In this document: piece after piece, positions 8,166 to 14,573 of the stretch
Layout of the letters: every line of letters starts with the position of its first letter
How positions within the stretch are numbered: the first letter of the stretch is position 1
Assembly (NCBI RefSeq): GCF_037963835.1
Contig: NZ_CP150145.1
Span: 2,542,001 to 2,606,000, forward strand
Length of the DNA stretch: 64,000 nucleotides
Source of the DNA: Paenibacillus sp. FSL H8-0332
GTDB taxonomy: Bacteria > Bacillota > Bacilli > Paenibacillales > Paenibacillaceae
Direction of reading: 5' to 3'
Notes under the pieces: model-generated
Seen by the model: the letters and a program-made list of their open reading frames with translations, nothing else
What the model was told of the DNA's origin: nothing
Databases searched by the model: none
Made by a program: the position numbers and the translations under genes

Positions 8166-9050
8166 TCACCTGAAATTATGATCTTGTAAAATCTCTACAA
8201 ATGCAGAGATGACGGCCTGATTCGTATCCGTTCTCCAGGCAGCATAGAAGGGGACAGGCGGCACCTTGTCTTCAAAGGGTCTGAATACGACTCCGCTGCG
8301 CTGGAACACGGAAACCGAAGAAGGGACAATGGAAACCCCAAGGTTCGCTGCCACAAGGTTTACAATAGTATACATTTGTACGGCTTCCTGTACAATCTGA
8401 GGGTAAACATCATGCTCTGCGCAAAAACCCATAATAAGATCATGAAAAGGAAGCCCGTGCTTACGCGGAAAGAAGATAAAAGGCTCGGAACGCAAAGCGG
8501 AGACGGGCAATGCCGATAGTTCAGCCAAGGGATGTTGATCAGGCAATACGGCAACCAGAGTTTCGTTGATCAAGCTGCAATGGTTAATATTCTTGGCCGG
8601 CTCAATGAAGCGCATGAATCCAATATGGATGGTACCGTCATGCAACGCCTGCCATTGCTGGGCAGAAGTCATCTCCAGCAGGTTCAGCTGTATTTGAGGG
8701 AACCGTTGCCGGAAGATTTTGAGCACATCGACCATGATTCCGCCCTCTGCTGAACCGATGAATGCAATGTTCAAATGTCCAATGATGCCTTGGCTGGCCA
8801 ATCGTACAGTTTGAATAGACCGCTCCAGTTGAGCTAAGATCCGGGTGGCTTCCTCCCAAAAAACAGATCCCGCTGGTGTGAGGCGGACTTGACGCTTGTT
8901 CCGTTCGAATAGCTTCACACCCAGCTCTTGTTCCAGAGCTTGAATCTGCTGGGTCAACGGAGGCTGTGTCATATTTAATTTCTCTGCGGCACGATGGAAA
9001 TGCAGCTCTTCCGCAACCGCAATAAAGTATTGTAATTTTCGTATATCCAT
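8166..9050 (-). CDS. LysR-type transcriptional regulator
   Basis: A 294-residue protein. The N-terminal winged helix-turn-helix is MDIRKLQYFIAVAEELHFHR and then KLNMTQPPLTQQIQALEQEL, a textbook LysR signature. The C-terminal two-lobe effector domain runs from about residue 90. The start is placed at ATG 9050, where homology begins; 60 codons of open frame upstream look non-coding. It converges with the aldo/keto reductase and is divergent from a MerR-type operon. Its target and ligand are unknown. Confidence 0.88.
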   Translation of the reverse strand: MDIRKLQYFIAVAEELHFHRAAEKLNMTQPPLTQQIQALEQELGVKLFERNKRQVRLTPAGSVFWEEATRILAQLERSIQTVRLASQGIIGHLNIAFIGSAEGGIMVDVLKIFRQRFPQIQLNLLEMTSAQQWQALHDGTIHIGFMRFIEPAKNINHCSLINETLVAVLPDQHPLAELSALPVSALRSEPFIFFPRKHGLPFHDLIMGFCAEHDVYPQIVQEAVQMYTIVNLVAANLGVSIVPSSVSVFQRSGVVFRPFEDKVPPVPFYAAWRTDTNQAVISAFVEILQDHNFR

Positions 9051-9223
9051 TGTTGTGGTCCTCTTTCCCGGCGAATAAAGAATTGAAGAGTCGTGAAAGC
9101 TGCTGTTACATGAATTTTTACAAGCAGTTCCCCTATTCCTCTTGGCATTATAACATATAAAGGAGAGCGGGGAGGGCGGCAGCCGGGGAGCAGAAATCCC
9201 ATGAAAATGTGAGCGGTGTCTTA

Positions 9224-9252
9224 TTGACATTGCGATTAAGTTACACTACACT
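9224..9252 (+). promoter_or_regulatory. Promoter of MerR operon, -10 inside the palindrome
   Basis: TTGACA at 9224-9229 and TACACT at 9247-9252 are separated by 17 bases. The -10 lies inside the left arm of the palindrome at 9238-9278, so a bound dimer would occlude it. Confidence 0.65.
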
Positions 9253-9278
9253 GTAACCGATACAGTATAGTGTAACTT
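9238..9278. promoter_or_regulatory. Long interrupted palindrome, probable autoregulatory operator
   Basis: AAGTTACACTACACTGTA and TACAGTATAGTGTAACTT are reverse complements with a single mismatch over 18 bases, around a five-base centre. It sits just upstream of the MerR-type regulator. MerR activators normally bind a 19-base spacer between -35 and -10; here the spacer is 17 bases and the operator covers -10 and downstream, which suggests repression. Confidence 0.7.
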
Positions 9279-9304
9279 TTGTTTTTATAAGAAAGGTGAG
9301 TACT

Positions 9305-9724
9305 ATGAATACGTACACTGCAAAGCAATTGGCTGAGGTGTTGCAGAATGAAGATCCGCAGATAAATCTGCGGACGGTCAGGTACTACACGCAGATCGGG
9401 ATGCTTCCGCCGCTGGAGCTGGCCGGTAACAAGCGGGTCTACACGGATAATCATCTGCATGTTGTGCGTGCCATACTTGTTTTGTCCAAGAGTGGTGAGA
9501 CGCTGGCCTCGGCGCAGGAGAAGTTGGCGGGCCTGCCGATGGAGGAAATAGTTAAGATTGGTGAGAATCTGCGGATGTACCAGTCGGATCAGCTGCTGCG
9601 GAACGAAACGCATGTTGTCAGTGAGGATGTGATTCTCTCGGTTAGTCCGCGCATCTCACCGGTGCTGAAAGAAAAGATGATTGAGACCGTCACCCGGTTA
9701 CTTCAAGAGGAGGGACACATATGA
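9305..9724 (+). CDS. MerR-like transcriptional regulator
   Basis: A 139-residue protein with an N-terminal winged helix: YTAKQLAEVLQNEDPQINLR, then TVRYYTQIGMLPPLE, the MerR RYY signature. No cysteine-rich metal-binding tail is present; the C-terminal half is probably a dimerisation/effector region. ATG 9305 follows AAAGGTGAG; a GTG three codons earlier is in frame. Its stop overlaps the next start in ATGA, so the two proteins are translationally coupled. A striking palindrome overlaps its promoter. Confidence 0.8.
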   Translation: MNTYTAKQLAEVLQNEDPQINLRTVRYYTQIGMLPPLELAGNKRVYTDNHLHVVRAILVLSKSGETLASAQEKLAGLPMEEIVKIGENLRMYQSDQLLRNETHVVSEDVILSVSPRISPVLKEKMIETVTRLLQEEGHI

Positions 9725-10254
9725 TCCAGGTCCGCTATGCCAAATCTGCAATGGAGAACGAAGAAGGGATGAATCATCTCTGGATTCAGATGGCTCCGCC
9801 GGGTCCAGTGCAGAATGCCCGCTTGCAACTCCTTCTTCCGCCAGGACTTCACCGGTCGCATAATCTGAGTGGTGTAGATGAAGACAGCAGCGGAGTGATA
9901 AGCATTGGGAACGCGCTGACTGTAACAGATGTATTCATTGAGATCTTCACGCTGGAGCCGATCCCTTGTGGAGACCATACTATTCAGGTTGAGCTGTCCT
10001 ACACAGGTGCCGATGGAACGGTAACCCATGTGAAGCAGGAAACCCTGCTTAAGGTCGTATCCGAGGAAGAGTCGGCGGAGATTCGTACGGATGATGAAGT
10101 GGTGCGCAGAATCAAAGCGCTGCAAGGGGTAGGCAGCAGCAACAGTGAGCTGAGACAGTACAACGAGTACACCCCCGCCAAGCTGATCAGGCTGGACTCC
10201 AGCCAGGTGTCGGAATGGGAGAAGAAGTACCGCGTCGAAGGGGCCACCCGATAA
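9721..10254 (+). CDS. Hypothetical protein coupled to MerR-like regulator
   Basis: A 177-residue protein I do not recognise. It has no signal peptide or membrane segment. Residues 15-115 alternate hydrophobic and polar strands (LWIQMAPPG, ARLQLLLPPGL, VFIEIFTLEPI, HTIQVELSYTG) and look like an Ig-like beta sandwich. The last 50 residues are charged and probably helical. It starts in the ATGA overlap with the regulator, so it may sense or buffer the signal for that regulator, or be its main output. A 28-base gap separates it from the P-loop kinase gene. Confidence 0.7.
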   Translation: MIQVRYAKSAMENEEGMNHLWIQMAPPGPVQNARLQLLLPPGLHRSHNLSGVDEDSSGVISIGNALTVTDVFIEIFTLEPIPCGDHTIQVELSYTGADGTVTHVKQETLLKVVSEEESAEIRTDDEVVRRIKALQGVGSSNSELRQYNEYTPAKLIRLDSSQVSEWEKKYRVEGATR

Positions 10255-10282
10255 GGAATGGAATCTACAGGCAGGGGAATCT

Positions 10283-10867
10283 ATGAATTATGAGAACGCC
10301 GGGGATGTTGTGCCGGAGAAGGAGAGGATGATGGAATTGAAATTGCCATTGTTTATTATCACGGGAGCCAGCGGCGTAGGCAAGACAACGGTTATGCACG
10401 AGTTGAGGAAGCAGCTGCCTGAATTTGTGCTGTTCAGCACGGATGATGATCATTTCGGAACGACAGGGAAGAAGCTGGAGTATCAGGACCGCTACAACCT
10501 GCTGCTACATGCTGCCCAGGCTATTGCTTTGTCTGGACGAGGGACGGTGATCTGCGGGACTATGATGCCATGGGATGCGAAGAAATGTGATGCCTACAGC
10601 ACATTCAGTGAACTGCACTTTATGAATCTGCACTGTGATGATGCTACCCGCAATTCCCGCCTGCGCAGCCGTGAGGATGCGGCGACCTGGACAGAGGATA
10701 TGCTTAGGCAGCATGAAGTATTTGCCCAGTGGCTGCTGGATCATGCGGAGACGGATTATGAACCGCCGATGCCTACCTTCGACTCGGCTTCTACGCCGCC
10801 AGCCCAGTTAGCGGAGCAACTCAAGGAGTATATCACGTTGAAATGGCAGGAGAGTGTCGGGAAGTAG
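10283..10867 (+). CDS. P-loop nucleotide kinase-like protein
   Basis: A protein of up to 194 residues. Walker A is GASGVGKTT (about residues 29-37 from the first ATG). DDDHFGTT could be the base-catalytic region and RNSRLRSRED the lid, as in gluconate/nucleoside-type small-molecule kinases (AAA_33-like). Two starts are possible: ATG 10283 with a GGGG site, or ATG 10331 preceded by AAGGAGAGG. The later one removes a 16-residue non-conserved lead. Substrate unknown. It is followed by a strong hairpin. Confidence 0.75.
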   Translation: MNYENAGDVVPEKERMMELKLPLFIITGASGVGKTTVMHELRKQLPEFVLFSTDDDHFGTTGKKLEYQDRYNLLLHAAQAIALSGRGTVICGTMMPWDAKKCDAYSTFSELHFMNLHCDDATRNSRLRSREDAATWTEDMLRQHEVFAQWLLDHAETDYEPPMPTFDSASTPPAQLAEQLKEYITLKWQESVGK

Positions 10868-10976
10868 CAGACGGATCCGGTTGTGTGAACGTGAAGCTGG
10901 AGAAATGAAGAGCCAGCGGAGAAGAGCCGACGGACAAATGAAGGACAAAGGGTAAATGAAGAGCAAACGTTAAATA

Positions 10977-11008
10977 AAGAGCCAACGGACAAATGCCCGT
11001 TGGCTCTT
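10977..11008 (+). terminator. Hairpin terminator after kinase gene
   Basis: AAGAGCCAACGG and CCGTTGGCTCTT form a perfect twelve-pair stem with an eight-base loop. The left arm is one copy of a degenerate repeat that begins upstream. There is no long T-run. Confidence 0.55.
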
Positions 11009-11159
11009 AAAGTAACCGCACCTGATCGCACCTGGTCGCACCGATCGCCCCCGAACCTGATATCACACCTCGATGCGGTACCCCCGCCCGCCTTGCCAGT
11101 AGGAAATAAGATGATTGGAGTAATTGGATACGCTCAGTAGGAGGGGGGAGCTGAATTAG

Positions 11160-11268
11160 TTGGATTTTCTCCACTTGCTGATGGCCGATTAGGTAGCTGC
11201 TACAACAACAGTTGGAAAAATGGCACTTAAATCTGCCCAGTTCATCCACAGTAGCGAAAACCAACTTT
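11160..11268 (+). repeat. Diverged intergenic repeat, copy 1
   Basis: Contains TCTCCACTTGCTG and TGGAAAAATGGCACTTAAAT. The latter is closely matched, on the other strand, by TGGAAAAAGGCATCTTAATT at about 12716-12735. It looks like a short dispersed intergenic element; no open frame. Confidence 0.4.
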
Positions 11269-11289
11269 ATTAAATGCTGTTTCTCTTAA

Positions 11290-11311
11290 GCCCCCTAATC
11301 AAAGTGGAGAC
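11290..11311 (+). repeat. IS3 left inverted repeat
   Basis: GCCCCCTAAT then CAAAGTGGAGAC; matches the right end in inverted orientation. Confidence 0.75.
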
Positions 11312-11353
11312 CTTGACATGTAAGAGGTACACTAAGAAGAGGGAGTGGAGCCG

Positions 11354-11692
11354 ATGAGAAGCAACAAGTTGTACGACGAACAGCGGATCAAAGTAGCCCA
11401 AGAAGCGATCCATGGAACCAAGATTTCCTTCCTCGCCCGAAAGTACTCCGTCTCACCCAGCACGATTTCCAATTGGGTGAAGTTCTACAAGGAACGGTTT
11501 GGAGAAGAGGCTACCCCGTCCGTTCAGGAACGGATTGAAGATGCGGAGCGTGTCCAAGACCTGGAGACGAAGATGGAGACGGCCATTAAGCTACTGGGCG
11601 AAAAGGATTTGGAGATCGAACTGCTGCGTGAACTCCTAAAAAAAGCCAACCCCGCTTACAAGACAGACTCGAACTGGCCAACGAAACGATAA
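11354..11692 (+). CDS. IS3-family OrfA, DNA-binding protein
   Basis: A 112-residue protein with a helix-turn-helix at residues 15-45 (EAIHGTKISFLARKYSVSPS, then TISNWVKFYKE) and a leucine-rich coiled coil in the second half, as in all IS3 OrfA proteins. It starts at ATG 11354 after GAGGGAGTGGAG. An A7 run at 11638-11644 (CTA AAA AAA G in this frame) is an ideal slippery site; a -1 shift there enters the OrfB frame without meeting a stop. Confidence 0.88.
   Translation: MRSNKLYDEQRIKVAQEAIHGTKISFLARKYSVSPSTISNWVKFYKERFGEEATPSVQERIEDAERVQDLETKMETAIKLLGEKDLEIELLRELLKKANPAYKTDSNWPTKR
11638..11644 (+). promoter_or_regulatory. Programmed -1 frameshift site for OrfAB transposase
   Basis: Seven consecutive A residues just before the end of orfA. 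After a -1 shift the frame reads SQPRLQDRLELANETIKRGY and continues into orfB, giving the fused transposase expected for IS3 elements. Confidence 0.7.
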
Positions 11693-11706
11693 AGCGGGGG
11701 TATACG

Positions 11707-12612
11707 GTGACATTGGTGCTACGGATTATAGAGGTTCAACCCTCCACCTACTATGCCCATAAAAAACGTCTCTCGGGGCTTCTAGGCGGCCCTGCTGCAA
11801 TAACGACGTCGGGCCGTCCGATCCCCTCCTATTCCCTCACCACTGGTGGTCTGCGGGTGAGTGACCTACAGATCGAGGAATGGCTGAGTGAGCTGGTGGA
11901 GGGAGAGGAGAACGGCTATGGCTACCGGAACCTCGCCTACGCCCTGTGGGTCCAGCAGGGCTTAATTCTCAACCACAAGAAGGCATATCGGCTGTGCAAG
12001 AAACTCGGGCTGCTTCAGAAAAAGCCGGTAAAGAACGTAAAATACCCTCGGCACCTGGCACGAAATCGAGTGGTCACCGGCCCCAACCAACTCTGGCAGA
12101 TTGACATTAAATATGGATATGTTCATGGCTACGACCGCTTCTTTTTTATCTTTGATATGATTGATGTGTTTGACCGCTGCATTGTTGGCTACCACGTGGG
12201 AGCGAGTTGTACAGCCAAGCAAGTCTGTGCCACGTTAAGAGAGGCTCTAGACAGGCGTTTGCAGCCTGGAGACCCCTCTCCGGTCATCCGTTCGGATAAC
12301 GGCCCGCAATTCTTAAGTGACGTCTTTGGCGAGTTGTGTGCGGAAACACAGCGTCCGCTGGAGCATGAACGAATTCCTCCAAAAACGCCGAATATGAACG
12401 CCTACATTGAGTCATTTCATAGCATTTTGGAGAGAGATTTGTATGCAAAAAGGTACTTTGAAACGTTTGAAGAAGCCTATGAAGCAGTCGCAGCCTATAT
12501 TGAATTTTACAACGAGCGCCGTTTTCATGGCAGTTTGCAGCGTTTGAGCCCCAAGCAATACCAAGCCGCATGGAAAGCGGGCAAGCTAAAACCGATAGAA
12601 ATAACGCTGTAA
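11707..12612 (+). CDS. IS3-family OrfB, DDE transposase
   Basis: A 301-residue integrase-core protein. The DDE triad is visible: Asp in LWQIDIKYGY (about residue 134), Asp in IRSDNGPQFLS (about 198) and Glu in NAYIESFHSILERD (about 234). The C-terminal YIEFYNERRFHGSL is typical of IS3/IS150. It can be made alone from GTG 11707 but probably acts as an OrfAB fusion through the A7 slip upstream. Confidence 0.9.
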   Translation: MTLVLRIIEVQPSTYYAHKKRLSGLLGGPAAITTSGRPIPSYSLTTGGLRVSDLQIEEWLSELVEGEENGYGYRNLAYALWVQQGLILNHKKAYRLCKKLGLLQKKPVKNVKYPRHLARNRVVTGPNQLWQIDIKYGYVHGYDRFFFIFDMIDVFDRCIVGYHVGASCTAKQVCATLREALDRRLQPGDPSPVIRSDNGPQFLSDVFGELCAETQRPLEHERIPPKTPNMNAYIESFHSILERDLYAKRYFETFEEAYEAVAAYIEFYNERRFHGSLQRLSPKQYQAAWKAGKLKPIEITL

Positions 12613-12648
12613 ACGAGAAACTGCGAAAACACGAGTTTTTAGCAGAAT

Positions 12649-12667
12649 GTCTCCACAATTAGGGGGC
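12649..12667 (-). repeat. IS3 right inverted repeat
   Basis: GTCTCCACAATTAGGGGGC; ten outer bases are a perfect inverse of the left tip. Confidence 0.75.
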
Positions 12668-12745
12668 CGAACCGGTTTTTCCACTTGCTTCCGTATATTC
12701 CGGAGAAAGGGGAAAATTAAGATGCCTTTTTCCATTTGCTTGTTG
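12668..12745 (-). repeat. Diverged intergenic repeat, copy 2 (inverted)
   Basis: On the minus strand this reads CAAATGGAAAAAGGCATC, then TTAATTTTCCCC, and ends in AAGTGGAAAAACCGG. It resembles the element at 11160-11268 in opposite orientation. The rest of the gap to 12907 is GC-rich with no gene. Confidence 0.4.
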
Positions 12746-12907
12746 CCGGGGTGGGGACGAGGACATGGTGGGGCTGGGAAAGCTGCTCGGGTTCTTCCCG
12801 GGTTCTCCCTGCCTGTAATTTGTGTCACCCGATTGGACCGTCACGGGGACCAAGAGATGTTAGTTTTCTGCTCTTAATCCTGCCACGTCCCGCTATCCTT
12901 CAGCCGC

Positions 12908-13873
12908 TTAGGGCTTCATGCTGTTCCACAGCGCCTGGAATGCCCCTGACTCAACTTCGAAGAATACGGGAGCCGTACCGTAACGCACGAGCCCCTGACC
13001 GAATAAGGTCAGCTCCACCCGGGCCTTGTTATCGAGCTCCAAGTAGATAATCTTGCGGTCTTCGCTGTCATAGATGCCTTGCTCTGTCAGCGGCTCCGCT
13101 GCCAGCGGCTTCGCAGTCATGAGTGCTGCAAGGAAGCCGTCCCGTGCTGCCCCTTCCGGCAGCGCCAGATATTGCTGCTGGCCGTTATTCCAGCTGCTGA
13201 AGCTCTCCCACTTGGCGGAGGCGATGTGGCCTTCCAGATTCAGCTTACCGAACAGATCGGTGCCGCTGTTAATCGTAATGCCATTCGTGTGTTCGTACAG
13301 CTCCGCGAACACCTGGCCGTCAGCCTCCGTATAGGACATTACCGTGAAGCCGGAATCATAACCCTTGACGGCATAGATATCTGTTTCACCGATGTTCGAG
13401 GCCAGCTCGGTATACTGATCCTTACTGCTCCATTCGTCGATTCCGCTGGTCGTGCGGCCCAGCTTCTCGCCGCGGAGTGCGGCGGCATCGGCCGCATCAA
13501 TGCGGGTCGCGGCTTGCGTATAGATATTGCCTTTGTATACGACAAGTCCGACCATATCTACTGCAACGCCGGTACTCTTATCCGGCAGCTCGATCTTGGG
13601 AATGACTATCCCTGCGGAATTGCCCGTAGCAGGCGTGCCTGGATCTACCTGGGCCACCTGACCCGGGGCAGACGTTCCATTCAGCTTCTTCATAATGTCC
13701 GGTCCGGCCAGGCCGATTCCGGCAGCAACCAGCAAGCTTGCTGCGAGATAGGCCATTCTACGCGGACGGCGTTTCTGTTCCATTTTATTGACCAGTCCTT
13801 GCTTCATCGTTTCATTTGATTTCATAGTATCCACCGCTTTCTTGTATTGGTTTCGAAACTGATCTTCGTTCAT
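12908..13873 (-). CDS. Putative anti-sigma factor, membrane protein
   Basis: A 321-residue protein. The N-terminus (about 38 residues) is cytoplasmic and charged and ends in KRRPRR. One membrane helix follows (MAYLAASLLVAAGIGLAG, about residues 39-57), then a large extracytoplasmic part with a PGTPATG linker and no domain I recognise. Its ATG overlaps the stop of the ECF sigma gene (shared ATGA at 13870-13873), the normal arrangement for a sigma/anti-sigma pair. No ZAS His-Cys motif is visible, so the assignment rests on topology and context. Confidence 0.72.
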   Translation of the reverse strand: MNEDQFRNQYKKAVDTMKSNETMKQGLVNKMEQKRRPRRMAYLAASLLVAAGIGLAGPDIMKKLNGTSAPGQVAQVDPGTPATGNSAGIVIPKIELPDKSTGVAVDMVGLVVYKGNIYTQAATRIDAADAAALRGEKLGRTTSGIDEWSSKDQYTELASNIGETDIYAVKGYDSGFTVMSYTEADGQVFAELYEHTNGITINSGTDLFGKLNLEGHIASAKWESFSSWNNGQQQYLALPEGAARDGFLAALMTAKPLAAEPLTEQGIYDSEDRKIIYLELDNKARVELTLFGQGLVRYGTAPVFFEVESGAFQALWNSMKP

Positions 13874-14364
13874 TCCACTTCTGCTCCTTCCAGCTCCAGT
13901 TTTAACAGCTGCCGCCCCCGCTGTAGTCTCATCTTCACGGCAGACTCGCTGATTTGCAGTATTCTACTGATCTCCTGGATGGGGTAATCCTCGTAATAAT
14001 ATAGATGAATCACAGCCTTATACTTCACCGGCAGTGCCAGCACGAGCTGCAGAATGGCCAATTCTTCGGGGTTATCGGACGTAACCGGCTCTACCCCTTC
14101 GAGCTTGACCTCGCGCTTTCGCCAGCCTCTGCCCAGCAGATTCTTACAATGGTTGGTAATGACACGGATCAGCCATGCTTTCTGATGTTCGTCATCCTTG
14201 AATACTGGAGCTTTCTCTATCAGCTTGATGAAGGTATCCTGAGTAGCTTCTTCGGCATCCTGGCGGCTGCCCAGATGAACCAGGGCAATCCGGTAGAGCA
14301 TTTCTGCATAGACTTCGTAACTTTGTATCACATGATTGCCCGGCCGGGTCATGGGTTGCTGCAT
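13870..14364 (-). CDS. ECF-type RNA polymerase sigma factor
   Basis: A 164-residue protein. Sigma region 2 includes YRIALVHLGSRQDAEEATQD then TFIKLIEKA; region 4 is VLALPVKYKAVIHLYYYEDY, then PIQEISRILQISESAVKMRL with its helix-turn-helix. Length and layout match ECF factors of the SigW/SigV type in Bacillales. AAGGAGGG precedes ATG 14364. A promoter of the ECF type (GGAAAC, 17 bases, CGTC) lies about 40 bases upstream, implying self-activation. Confidence 0.9.
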   Translation of the reverse strand: MQQPMTRPGNHVIQSYEVYAEMLYRIALVHLGSRQDAEEATQDTFIKLIEKAPVFKDDEHQKAWLIRVITNHCKNLLGRGWRKREVKLEGVEPVTSDNPEELAILQLVLALPVKYKAVIHLYYYEDYPIQEISRILQISESAVKMRLQRGRQLLKLELEGAEVE

Positions 14365-14400
14365 GAGGTTATGCCCTCCTTTATCTATAACACCCTTTAG

Positions 14401-14427
14401 GACGGCATTCGGTCACATTTTGTTTCC
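14401..14427 (-). promoter_or_regulatory. ECF-type promoter of the sigma/anti-sigma operon
   Basis: On the minus strand GGAAAC (14427-14422) and CGTC (14404-14401, followed by CTAA) are 17 bases apart. This fits the GAAAC/CGTC pattern of ECF factors and suggests autoregulation. Confidence 0.65.
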
Positions 14428-14465
14428 GGTAAATTGTAATTGCTGGATTCCTGTTGCCTGGCGCA

Positions 14466-14509
14466 CAAAAAAACAAGGGAGGAAGAAGTCCTGAGACTTC
14501 CTCCTCCCC
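14466..14509 (-). terminator. Intrinsic terminator of the laminarinase gene
   Basis: In minus orientation GGGAGGAGGAAGTC and GACTTCTTCCTCCC form a stem around TCAG, followed by TTG and seven T residues. It lies about 65 bases beyond the GH16 stop. Confidence 0.85.
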
Positions 14510-14573
14510 TGTGACAGAGGTCATATGAAGCGACTGCACATCCGGTCACTTATCTGTTCAGGCCGTGCTGCGG

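Larger units (their letters stand above)
10868..11289. other. Intergenic region with repeats, no gene
   Basis: The first 120 bases contain degenerate copies of an AAATGAAGAGCCAACGG-like unit, the last forming a hairpin. 11010-11060 has short GATCGCACC-type repeats. 11150-11270 carries an intergenic repeat whose diverged inverted relative lies on the other side of the IS3 element. No coding potential was seen. Confidence 0.5.
11290..12667 (+). mobile_element. IS3-family insertion sequence
   Basis: About 1.38 kb with two overlapping-phase transposase genes. Terminal inverted repeats are 11290-11311 and 12649-12667; both read GCCCCCTAAT at the tip and GTGGAGAC inside, with a three-base length difference between. 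No clear short target duplication is seen (TAA on the left, CGA on the right). Both genes and the frameshift signal look intact, so the element may be mobile or only recently immobilised. Confidence 0.88.

Noticed and set aside
8166..9230. 60-codon N-terminal extension of the LysR regulator
   Set aside because: The conserved helix-turn-helix begins at ATG 9050; the extension is not protein-like and covers the promoter region.
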